A model generated the notes under the pieces. It was given only the letters and a program-made list of their open reading frames with translations. It had not been told where the DNA came from and searched no databases. From Streptomyces pseudovenezuelae (lineage in GTDB: Bacteria > Actinomycetota > Actinomycetes > Streptomycetales > Streptomycetaceae): 64,000 nt of DNA. Of the stretch, positions 20,773 to 28,551 are shown in pieces; position 1 is the first letter of the stretch, and every line of letters starts with the position of its first letter. Position numbers and translations under genes: made by a program. The stretch is taken from assembly GCF_001513955.1 (NCBI RefSeq), contig NZ_KQ948144.1, positions 502,853 through 566,852 of the forward strand. Direction: 5' to 3'.

Positions 20773-21067
20773 TGCCCGCAGATGGACACCCAGATCCAGA
20801 TCGGCCCGACCGGGAAGAAGCTGCTGCCTCTTACGGTCAAGAACGCGGGTCCGACGCCGGCTGCGAGTGGTCACTCGCACTGAGGTGAGTGAGGCACTCG
20901 ATCGGGTGATTGAGGCGCTGGCGGGGGTGAACGAAGGCGACGTAGTCGCTGCCCTGACGGCGCTCGGTGTGGAGAGTGGGCGGCAGGGGCTCGTGCGGGA
21001 GGCGCCGACAACGCCGCTACCGCCCCCTCAGGGCTCGACGGCTGGTTCCGAGGTGGCGTGGGTCTAA
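20773..21067 (+). repeat. Direct repeat copy 2: displaced 3' end of the radical SAM gene
   Basis: Starts at the codons for CPQMD and runs in frame to a stop codon (20881–20883) exactly as at the end of the TIGR03960 gene, followed by the small-protein frame. The core ACGGTCAAGAACGCGGGT is at 20833–20850. The sequence upstream of 20773 is unrelated to the gene, so only its tail is present. Similarity to copy 3 continues past this segment into the broken membrane-protein gene (about 21.1–21.6 kb versus 35.06–35.5 kb). Confidence 0.85.
20885..21067 (+). CDS. Second copy of the small conserved protein (60 aa)
   Basis: GTG start one base after the displaced radical SAM stop codon, the same arrangement as at 18572. 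The product shares VSEAL, ALGVESGR and TPLPPP with the first copy, but the helical first half is diverged (DRVIEALAGVNEGDVVAAL). Frame preservation despite substitutions suggests it was, or is, translated. With no upstream radical SAM body to couple to, expression is doubtful. Confidence 0.4.
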   Translation: MSEALDRVIEALAGVNEGDVVAALTALGVESGRQGLVREAPTTPLPPPQGSTAGSEVAWV

Positions 21068-21183
21068 GGGGTTGCAAGCCCCGCGGCGGCCCCGTAGCGG
21101 CGGCTGCCGCCTGAGTGACTGCTCTCGGTTCGCGAGGCGCCCATGGCTTACAAGCGTGGCGATATCGCTAGCGAGGAGGCGCC

Positions 21184-21622
21184 ATGGCAGCAAGCGAGCC
21201 GCCCGAAGGCAGTCCTCGGTGGGGGAGTCCCTTCTCGCCTCGCCCCCTCCCGGGGATGGACGTCGCACCCTGGGCCACCGCAGAAGAAGCGGCGAGGTCG
21301 CGGATGTCTGTGGGGGTGCGCCGGAGCTCTGGCCGCTGTGGTCGTGATCGGCATCGTTGTGCTGGTGGTCGCGTCGGGTGGCAAGGACGAGAGCACCACC
21401 TTTGGGCCCAGTACGACCCCCACAGCGAAGACGAAGCAGGGGCAGACACGGGACCCTGCGGGGGAGCGGGCCGACCTCGTCAGCCTTCAAGCTCGACGAC
21501 CGCTCGCAATCTGGCATCATCGACATCTGGCTCGTCTGGAGGATCAAGAGCAGCGGCAGCGAGAAGTCCAATTTCTCCTGGACTGGGAAGCCCGTGCCTG
21601 CCACGTTCCGGGGCCCCACTGA
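21184..21622 (+). pseudogene. Frameshifted membrane-anchored protein of unknown function (left copy)
   Basis: A good ribosome binding site (GAGGAGG) precedes the ATG at 21184, which starts MAASEPPEGSPRWGSP. The membrane helix (ALAAVVVIGIVVLVVAS) and KDEST linker lie in a second frame, and the external domain (LDDRSQSGIIDIWLVW) in a third. At least two frameshifts are therefore needed. The same domain is open at 35134–35544, where the N-terminus is lost instead. One intact gene probably stood downstream of the small protein before duplication. Confidence 0.7.
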
Positions 21623-21689
21623 GCTGACGGACCAACACGAACCGGGCTCCACGCGACGACGCCAAAGCCTTGCGCACACCCCCGCCCCG

Positions 21690-22340
21690 ATGACCGCCGT
21701 CAAGAAGAGCGGCGGCAAGAAGGGCGGCGCCAAGGCGGAGACTCCCGAAGGCAGTGGCTCCCAGGGCAGCGGCGCAAGGCCGTTGGCAGCAAAGCCAGTG
21801 GGCCCAAGGGCGGTGGCGCGAAGACCGGGGCTGCCGAAAAGACAGCGACGAAAGCCCCCGCAGGTGACGCTGAAGGCGAACGTCCTCCCGCCCTACCGGT
21901 CGAAGTCGGCGTTCATGGCCGACATGCGCACCCGACTTCTGACCCAGCGAAACTCGGGGAAACCATCGCTCCTGGACTTCCTGCTCGGTCCGGACGGTCA
22001 GTGACGCAAGGGCACGCTTCGTCGCCCGCTCCGGCCGGACGATGCGGGGCCGCTACGCGCTGTCCGACCCCGACCAGATGATCGTCCAGACCGGGCACCT
22101 TCAGTCGGACTGGTACGACAGGCCATGGGACGGCGTGAGTATCTGATGCTCGAGGCGCCGACCTGAACTGGATGACCGGGGCCGCCGAGGCGGCCGGGGC
22201 GGTGGCGAACAAGTCCGCGGTGCTCATCGACAACTATCCGGTGGACATTCCCACGGCACGGCTGTGGGAGGCCCACGGAGCCCTGCCGAAGGGCACCGTG
22301 TCGGCGGCCCCGGTCGTCGAGCCGCCGCCTCTGTGTGGGT
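21690..22340 (+). pseudogene. Decayed C-terminal part of a toxin-like protein
   Basis: Pieces of one protein appear across frames: a Lys/Gly-rich linker (KKSGGKKGGAK), YRSKSAFMADMRTRLL, KPSLLDFLLGPDGQ, then in another frame GRTMRGRYALSDPDQMIVQT, then YLMLE and, one base out of frame, DLNWMTGAAEAAGAVANKSA and VPTAR-like DIPTARLWE … LPKGTV. From memory the later part resembles C-terminal domains of actinobacterial polymorphic toxins (type 5-like). At least three disruptions are needed. The toxin assignment is tentative; that this is a decayed coding region is firmer. Confidence 0.5.
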
Positions 22341-22549
22341 CGGGCCGCCATCCGCCGCGCCGTTCCGGCGACTTCCGCGCAGCACGTCGTGTGGTCGGCT
22401 CCTGCCTTCGTACTCGCACAGGGAGCCGTTCGACTCATACAGGGAGGCGTCGGCCCCGGCGTGAGGGCGTGACGAAGGTTTCGACAGGGCGGTCAGGACG
22501 GCAGGGGGGCCGGTCTGCGGGACCGTCAGCTCTTCGACCAGGGAGAAGC

Positions 22550-22833
22550 ATGCACCAGATCTGCCGGATCCTCGGCGCGGGCATGGCCGCGTTCGTACTC
22601 GGGGCAGGCCTCTTGGCCGGTTCAGCCGGCACGGCTCAGGCCGCGCCGTCCGACTGCACGGGCGGCGCCAACGCTTTCACCGAATCCCCGACAGCCTCAG
22701 CGGCCAGCCCGTGGCGGGAGCGATGGCGCTGAGCAATCCGCACGCTGTCGCCTCGTACGGGATGCAGGACGGCTACGTCGGCGGCAGGCAGAGGGGGTGG
22801 GGTGTCCCGACCACCGCGCAACTCAGCGACTAG
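22550..22833 (+). pseudogene. Frameshifted small secreted protein
   Basis: The ATG at 22550 opens a clear signal peptide: a short basic start, a hydrophobic GMAAFVLGAGLLAG core and an AQA cleavage-type site before APSDCTGGANAF. After about 22680 the sensible frame shifts by one base and reads PDSLSGQPVAGAMALSNPHA … GWGVPTTAQLSD, ending at TAG 22831–22833. Protein-like sequence continues past that stop in the same frame (VWMYVTNDNQTI) to about 22900. I do not recognise the mature domain. Confidence 0.5.
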
Positions 22834-23385
22834 GGATACGGCGTCCATGCCATCGTGTGGATGTACGTCACCAACGACAACCAAACGATCACGTGCTGTC
22901 CGTTCGAGGTGGCGTCTGCCGGCACCAGGATCACGACCCCGGCCTCCCCGACCAGCAGCTCGGCGAGCCGGTCCTTCCAGGTCTGCGTGCTGATGTTCAG
23001 CTCGTCGGAACGCACGGACGCCCACAGCACCTCCTGGTGGTAGACCGTCCCCAGGAGACCCCAAGCAACTGATGACCCCGTCGACGGGGTCGGGTTCGCC
23101 CGTGACGTGGAGTCCGGTGAGGCCCTACGGCGGCGCGGCGTCTGCGCGGCGGCGTGTGTCACCGGACCGGCCCCGGGCATTCCGTTTGCCCACGTCTGCA
23201 TCCCACCCCGCGACGGCGGTTGGCCGACGCCACCCCTTGGTTGGCTGGTGTCGGTCTTGCCGCGCTTCTGAGTGGGAATACAGCATGAAGACATCGAGAT
23301 GCCCGAGCCGCCGCCGGATGGTCGAACGTGGTACGAAGCGACGCGGACGCAGTGCTCCAGTGGCGCAGACCCGAGGGGAACTGTC
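22834..23385. other. Gap upstream of fxsA with a coding-like remnant on the minus strand
   Basis: On the minus strand, about 23062 down to 22905, one frame shows strong GC bias at third positions and reads VYHQEVLWASVRSDELN … TWKDRLAELLVGEAGVVILV. It has no identifiable start and is probably a gene fragment of unknown family. The rest (23095–23385) holds no recognisable gene and is the likely promoter region of the fxs operon. Confidence 0.35.
23074..23091. promoter_or_regulatory. Perfect 18-bp palindrome upstream of the fxs operon
   Basis: GACCCCGTC followed directly by its reverse complement GACGGGGTC. It lies about 300 bp before fxsA. A dimeric regulator could bind such a site, but no regulator gene is adjacent and the distance is large. 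It could also be chance in GC-rich DNA. Confidence 0.25.
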
Positions 23386-23601
23386 ATGGACAGCGATGAG
23401 CTGAACCGCTCCGCCGGGCCCGCGATGCGTGGAGCTCCTGAGGAATCGAAGGATGCCGTCGCCGACAACGGTCTGATCAGTCTGCTCGTGGATCGTCGAG
23501 GGGTTCCTCTTGATCGGATGAGTGCCGAGGACGAACTGGCAGTGCAGCGTCTCGTACCGGCGGGCGGACCAGCGTCCTATGGGTTCAGCTCTGCGCTCTG
23601 A
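23386..23601 (+). CDS. fxsA: FxSxx-COOH precursor peptide (RiPP core)
   Basis: Precursor of a ribosomally made, modified peptide. The ATG at 23386 has GAGGGGAA about five bases upstream and gives 71 residues. The product is acidic and soluble, with a leader-like helix (NGLISLLVDRRGVPLDRM) and the diagnostic terminus F-S-S-A-L, matching F-x-S-x-x at the carboxyl end. FxsB-type enzymes are known to form a cyclophane crosslink at the terminal aromatic motif; here the substrate Phe would be five residues from the end. The maturase gene starts six bases after the stop codon. Confidence 0.88.
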   Translation: MDSDELNRSAGPAMRGAPEESKDAVADNGLISLLVDRRGVPLDRMSAEDELAVQRLVPAGGPASYGFSSAL

Positions 23602-23607
23602 CGGGCT

Positions 23608-25866
23608 GTGCCGATGGCCGCCCGGGTCCGTCCCTTCCGGCAGTTCGTTCTCAAGATCCACAGCCGTTGTGATCTCGCCTGTGACCACTGTTACGTGTAT
23701 CGCCACGCGGACCAGGGCTGGCGCCACCAGCCGCGCGTCATGGCCCCGCAGACGGTCCGTGCCACCGCTCTGCGCATCGCCGAGCATGCCCGAGCGCATC
23801 GTCTGCACGGGGTGCGCGCCGTGTTGCACGGGGGAGAGCCGCTCCTGGTCGGACGGGACCGGCTGCGCCTGATCGCGCGCGAACTGAGGTCGGCGCTGGG
23901 CGAGGTGGCGAGCCTCGACCTCCGTATGCAGACCAACGGGCTGCTCCTCGACGAGGAATGGTGTGCCCTGCTGCTCGACGAGCGCATCGTCGTCGGCGTC
24001 TCACTGGACGGCGACCGGGTCTCGAACGACCGCCACCGGGTGCGGGCGGACGGTTCGGGAAGCTACGACGACGTGGTCCGCGCGGTGCGACTGCTGAGCA
24101 GGCCCGAGTACCGTGCGGCCTTCGCCGGCCTGCTGTGCACCGTCGATGTGAACAACGACCCGGAGGCGGTGTACCGCGCCCTGGTGGACCTGCGCCCGCC
24201 GCGTATCGACTTCCTCCTGCCGCACGCGACCTGGGACCGTCCTCCGCCCGGTCCTGGCGGTGCGGTCGACTACGCGAACTGGTTGATGACCGTCTTCGAC
24301 ATCTGGAACGCCGAAGGCCGCCCGGTCCCTGTCAGAATGTTCGACTCCATCGAGGCGGCGGGGGCGGGGCGAACGGGTTTCACGGAAGCCCTGGGACTGG
24401 GCAGCCCCGACTTGGTGGTGGTGGAGACGAACGGGGCGATCGAGCAGGCCGACTGGTTGAAGACGGTGGGCTCGGGAGCCGCGGCGACCGGGTTCCACGT
24501 GCGCACCGACAGCTTCGACACGGCCGCGGCGCATCCCGGATTCCTGGCCCGGGCGCCGGGCCTAGGGGCGCTGCCGGTGCCGTGCCGTCGCTGCGAGGTG
24601 GTGACCGTTTGCGGAGGCGGCCTGTACGGGCATCGCTACCGCAGCGGCAGCGGGTTCGACAATCCTTCCGTCTACTGTGCGGGCCTGCTGCGGTTGATCA
24701 AGCACGTGCGCGCGGCGGATCGACCCCCGAGCCGTCACCGCCTGCCGGAAGGGGACTTCGAGGCTCTGGCGTCGGGTGGCTCCGACGCCGCCGCGGTGGG
24801 CCGGCTGGCCGAGGCACAGATCAGTCTGCGGCGTTCGGTGCTGGCCTACCTCCACAACGCGGGCGCCCTGACCGGCGAGGGCTGGCGCTGCCTCGTGCGG
24901 GAGGAGGCGTCCGCGCTGGACGCCGTTCTCGCCCAGCCTTACGTCCGGGCCTGGGCCGTGCGGTGCTGCGAGGCGCTCTCGACGGGGGCGGGCGACCTCG
25001 ACACCGGGCGGGTGACAGAGATGGCGTTGGCGGCAGCCGTCCGGTCCGGGCGCCGAGCGGAGCTCGCCGTCCCCTTGCGGTCGGGCGCCGTCCACTTGCC
25101 CTCGCTGGGGCGTCTGACGGTCCTGGACGGCGCGGTTGCGGCGAGCGGCGAAGTGACGGTGTCCGTCGAGGGCGGCCGGGTGCGGGCACGGGACGTCGAG
25201 GCCGCGTTCGAGCCGACGAGGTATCTGACCGCGGAGGGTGTCCGCGTCGCCGTGGAGGACACCGATCCGTACCGCAACTGTCATGTCTGGCCGCCGGCAC
25301 CCCGGTTGTCGCAGGAGGAGTTCGGCCGTTGGCAGGAGTTGTTCGCCGCCGCCTGGTACATCGTCCGCCGTGACCATCCGCGGTATGTGGACAGTCTGGT
25401 CGTCGGACTGCGTGCGATCACACCGCTGCTGCCCGTGCCTGGACGGAACGTCAGCGACACCTCCCGGCACGCGTTCGGAGCCGTGGCCGTCGCGCTTCCG
25501 GAGACGGCCGAGGACCTGGCACTGCTGCTGATCCATGAGATCCAGCACGCGAAGCTCGGCGCCCTGCTGGACATGTACGGCCTTGTCGACCCGGCCCACG
25601 AGGAGCTGTACGAAGTCGCCTGGCGGCCCGATGCCCGGCCCGCGGAGGCCGTGCTCCAAGGGGTCTACGCCCATCTCGCCGTCGCGGAGGTGTGGCGACG
25701 ACGCACCGGGCGGAAGGCGGCGGAGCAGGCCCGGCACTGGTGGTCAGCCTCCGTGGCCGCCTTGGACGCCGTGCTGGTGGGCGGCGGCCTCACTCCGCTC
25801 GGCCTGCGGTTCGCCACCGCCATGCGCTCCTCCGCCGGCGCCGGTCCGGTGCTGGAACGAGGATGA
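23608..25866 (+). CDS. fxsB: FxsB-type radical SAM/SPASM peptide maturase with C-terminal HExxH domain
   Basis: Predicted to crosslink the FxsA C-terminus. The radical SAM motif is C21-x3-C25-x2-C28 (CDLACDHCYVY), followed by a SPASM-type Cys-rich region (C326, C329, then VCGGGLYG and a later Cys). From about residue 400 a second domain contains H643-E-I-Q-H647, a metal-binding HExxH. This matches the known FxsB forms carrying a peptide beta-hydroxylase-like extension. The 752-residue protein starts at GTG 23608; ATG 23614 is an alternative. There is no strong ribosome binding site, so coupling to fxsA is likely. Its stop overlaps the next start codon. Confidence 0.9.
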   Translation: MPMAARVRPFRQFVLKIHSRCDLACDHCYVYRHADQGWRHQPRVMAPQTVRATALRIAEHARAHRLHGVRAVLHGGEPLLVGRDRLRLIARELRSALGEVASLDLRMQTNGLLLDEEWCALLLDERIVVGVSLDGDRVSNDRHRVRADGSGSYDDVVRAVRLLSRPEYRAAFAGLLCTVDVNNDPEAVYRALVDLRPPRIDFLLPHATWDRPPPGPGGAVDYANWLMTVFDIWNAEGRPVPVRMFDSIEAAGAGRTGFTEALGLGSPDLVVVETNGAIEQADWLKTVGSGAAATGFHVRTDSFDTAAAHPGFLARAPGLGALPVPCRRCEVVTVCGGGLYGHRYRSGSGFDNPSVYCAGLLRLIKHVRAADRPPSRHRLPEGDFEALASGGSDAAAVGRLAEAQISLRRSVLAYLHNAGALTGEGWRCLVREEASALDAVLAQPYVRAWAVRCCEALSTGAGDLDTGRVTEMALAAAVRSGRRAELAVPLRSGAVHLPSLGRLTVLDGAVAASGEVTVSVEGGRVRARDVEAAFEPTRYLTAEGVRVAVEDTDPYRNCHVWPPAPRLSQEEFGRWQELFAAAWYIVRRDHPRYVDSLVVGLRAITPLLPVPGRNVSDTSRHAFGAVAVALPETAEDLALLLIHEIQHAKLGALLDMYGLVDPAHEELYEVAWRPDARPAEAVLQGVYAHLAVAEVWRRRTGRKAAEQARHWWSASVAALDAVLVGGGLTPLGLRFATAMRSSAGAGPVLERG

Positions 25867-26678
25867 CCCGTGTCGAGTCCGCGCGCCGTGTGCGGGCGCT
25901 GGCCGAGGATCTGCGCGGCCTGGGCGTGACGCCCGGACACACCCTGCTCGTGCACGCCTCGCTCCGCGCCGTGGGGCGGACGCGGAACGGTCCTGCGGGC
26001 GTGCTGCGGGCACTGCGCGAGGCGGTGACCCCGCAGGGAACCGTGGTCGTGCCCACGCACACCACCGGCAATTCACTGACGTCGCGTGCGTACCGCGCAC
26101 GGGTGGCCGGCCTCACGCCCGCGCAGGAGGCGGAACACCGCGCCGACATGCCGGGATTTGACGTCGGCACGACACCGAGCACCGGGTTGGGAGCACTCGC
26201 GGAGTAGCTCAGACGGGCACCGTGGGCACGGCGCAGCACGCATCCGCAGACCTCGTTCGCGGCCCTGGGCCCCCTGGCGGAGTGGATCACCCGAGGTCAT
26301 GCTCTGGACTGTCGTCACGGTTGGAGTTCACCGTTGGGCCGGTTGTACGAGGCGTTGGCGGGCATCCTCCTGCTCGGCGTGGGTTACGACCGGTGCACGG
26401 CCCTGCATCTCGCCGAGTACTCGATTCCCGGCACACCCACCCAGCAGCACGACTGCGTGGTCTCCACGGCAGACGGAGCGGTGTGGCGGTCCTGCATCGA
26501 CATCGTGCTCGACAACCGCGATTTCGCCTCGCTCGGCGCGGATCTGGACAAGGCCGAAGGGCCCGGCGTGCTCTTGGTGCGGCACGGCCGGGTCGGCTCG
26601 GCAAATGCCCGCTTCCTGCCTATGGTCCCCACCGTCGATTTCGCGATCCAATGGTTCGGAGACTGCAGGCGGCTGTAG
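25863..26678 (+). pseudogene. AAC(3)-like N-acetyltransferase interrupted by one amber codon
   Basis: The ATG overlaps the fxsB stop (ATGA). A single frame of 272 codons reads as a complete AAC(3)-family protein except for TAG at 26205–26207 (codon 115), just after GLGALAE. Downstream, in the same frame, are family motifs HPQTSFAALGPLAEW, GHALDC, SPLGRLYEALAG and LHLAEYS. A single-base change from a tyrosine codon would explain the stop. AAC(3) homologues are usual members of fxs loci and may modify the peptide rather than give drug resistance (inference). Without read-through it is dead or encodes only a 114-residue fragment. Confidence 0.8.
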
Positions 26679-26686
26679 GGGGCACA

Positions 26687-27328
26687 GTGAGCGGACCGTA
26701 TGAATCGCACTCGGTCCGACAAGCGCCGTACTTCTTTCTCAGCTACGCCCATGTGCCGATCGCGCGCGGCGACCCGGGCGGCCCGGACCGGCATCTGGTG
26801 GAGTTCTACGAGCAGTTGTTCGATCTGATCATGCAGCTCACCACGGTCGACGCCGGCGGCACTCAAGCTTTTCTGGACCGCAGGATTCCGCTCGGTGCGG
26901 AATGGGAGAAACACCTCAAGCACGCCCTGGCAACCTGCCAGGTATTTGTTCCGGTCTATTCTCCGCGCTACTTCGAGAGCGAGTGGTGCGGCAAGGAGTG
27001 GGACGCCTTCGAGCGCCGTCAGCAGCACCACCGCAAATCCAGACCCCATACGGTGACGCCGATCGTCCCCGTGTGGTGGCTGTCCCCCGATCGGGTGCGG
27101 GTGCCGGCGGTGGCCCGGCGCCTTCAGCACACGCATGTCGATCTGGGCGGCGAGTACCAGCAGAAGGGTTTGTTCGGCCTCATGGCGGAGGGGCGCAGGA
27201 CACGCTATCGACAGGCTGTGTGGGGCATCGCGCAGGCGATCGTGGAGGTTGCCGAGACAGCGCGCCTCGATCCGTGCGACGTCGCCCTGTTCGAGGACCT
27301 CAGGAACGTGTTCCAGGAGGATCAGTGA
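26687..27328 (+). CDS. fxsC: TIR-like protein FxsC (first copy, short form)
   Basis: The GTG at 26687 follows GGGGG by four to five bases and starts eight bases after the broken acetyltransferase, giving 213 residues. The N-terminal motif PYFFLSYAHVP is TIR-like. The middle carries the family block ATCQVFVPVYSPRYFESEWC-GKEWDAF, followed by VTPIVPVWW. It has only the N-terminal TIR-like domain, unlike the next gene. FxsC proteins are established companions of FxsA/FxsB; their role is unknown. The stop codon overlaps the next GTG by three bases. Confidence 0.85.
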   Translation: MSGPYESHSVRQAPYFFLSYAHVPIARGDPGGPDRHLVEFYEQLFDLIMQLTTVDAGGTQAFLDRRIPLGAEWEKHLKHALATCQVFVPVYSPRYFESEWCGKEWDAFERRQQHHRKSRPHTVTPIVPVWWLSPDRVRVPAVARRLQHTHVDLGGEYQQKGLFGLMAEGRRTRYRQAVWGIAQAIVEVAETARLDPCDVALFEDLRNVFQEDQ

Positions 27329-28551
27329 CGGCTCCGGTTTTCTTCCTCAGCCATGCCCGTACGCCCGGCAGCCGGGTGTTCGGGCCCGACCCGGACCGGC
27401 CCGTCTTCGAGTTCTTCGACGATCTGTCGCGCTCTGTGGCCCGTGCCTTGGATGTCCCGCAGGTCACGGCGGGCTTCGTGGAGCGCGCGGGCGCCACCCT
27501 CGCCGAGTCGCAGCGAGCTCTGGCCACCTGCCAGGTGTTCGTACCGTTGTACTCGCCACGGTACTTCACCGACCCCGTCTGCGGCCGGCAGTGGGCCGCG
27601 TTCCGGCGACGTGCGGGCGCCAGCTTCCCCGGGTCGGTGGTCCCTGTCCTGTGGACGCCGCGCCGGGCCGCTGCGGCGCTGCCCCTTGCGGTGCTGGACG
27701 TCCCGGTCGAGCTCGGCCCTCCCGAGCCGCACGAGGAATCGTCCGCCGCGGTGTACGAGAAGGAACGGTACGAGGACGGCGGACTCTACCGGTTGCTGGA
27801 CGTGGACGAGGACGGGCAGGTCTACCGGCGGATCCTGGAGCGGCTGGCCCGGCGGGTGGCGGTGGCAGCCCGCGCCTTTCCCGCGCCGCCCGTGCACGCC
27901 GGTGAGGTCGTCGCGGTCGCCGACGCCTTCGCGGTGCCGCCACCGCGCCCGGTGCTGCGTTTGACCGTGCTGGCCCCGCAGGGCGACCGGCTTCCCCCGG
28001 GCCGCGATGCGGATGCCTACGGACCGCTGCCGACCGACTGGCGGCCCTACCGGTCGGCAGGCGAGGCACCCGTAGCCGTCCAAATGGCCGCAGTCGCACG
28101 GAACTTGGGGTTCAGCCCGGAGTCCGTGCCCTTCGAGAAGGCCTACGCAGAGTTCCTCAGCCCCGGCCCGGGACCGGCCCCGTGGGTGCTGGTGATCGAC
28201 GCCTGGACGCTCAGCGATCCCCGGCTCGCCGAGCGCGTCCGGGACATCGACGCGGCCGACCGGCCCTGGGTCGCCGTGCTAGCGGTGCTCGCCGTGGACG
28301 AGGAACAGACCCGGCAGCACGAGAAACGACTGCGCGCACTGCTCAGGGCTGCACTCCCCAGACACATCGACGCGGGTCGCAACGCCCAGCGCGCGGCCGC
28401 CCGGGGGATAGAGACAGCGGACGCATTCGGTCTGATTTTCGCCGAGTTGGCGCAGGGGTCGTATATGCGGTATGTGGGTGGCATCCAGGAGCACGCCCCG
28501 GCACCACGCTCCTGGCCGACCAAGGACGACGATTCGGAGACCGGCGAATGA
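27325..28551 (+). CDS. fxsC: TIR-like protein FxsC (second copy, long form)
   Basis: GTG 27325 overlaps the previous stop and has AGGAGG five bases upstream. The 408-residue product repeats the TIR-like domain (PVFFLSHARTPG, then ATCQVFVPLYSPRYF). A C-terminal domain of about 220 residues begins near the PRPVLRLTVLAPQ segment and includes GPLPTDWRPY and WVLVIDAWTL. Its stop overlaps the fxsT start (ATGA). Tandem short and long FxsC genes suggest hetero-oligomers (inference). Confidence 0.87.
   Translation: MTAPVFFLSHARTPGSRVFGPDPDRPVFEFFDDLSRSVARALDVPQVTAGFVERAGATLAESQRALATCQVFVPLYSPRYFTDPVCGRQWAAFRRRAGASFPGSVVPVLWTPRRAAAALPLAVLDVPVELGPPEPHEESSAAVYEKERYEDGGLYRLLDVDEDGQVYRRILERLARRVAVAARAFPAPPVHAGEVVAVADAFAVPPPRPVLRLTVLAPQGDRLPPGRDADAYGPLPTDWRPYRSAGEAPVAVQMAAVARNLGFSPESVPFEKAYAEFLSPGPGPAPWVLVIDAWTLSDPRLAERVRDIDAADRPWVAVLAVLAVDEEQTRQHEKRLRALLRAALPRHIDAGRNAQRAAARGIETADAFGLIFAELAQGSYMRYVGGIQEHAPAPRSWPTKDDDSETGE

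Noticed and set aside
20531..21067. A single 178-codon gene running through repeat copy 2.
   Set aside because: Its first two thirds read the radical SAM gene tail out of frame. Only the last part matches the small conserved protein.
25863..26678. Two separate small genes instead of one interrupted acetyltransferase.
   Set aside because: Both parts lie in the same frame and together form one AAC(3)-like sequence with only the TAG between. The second part has no start signal.
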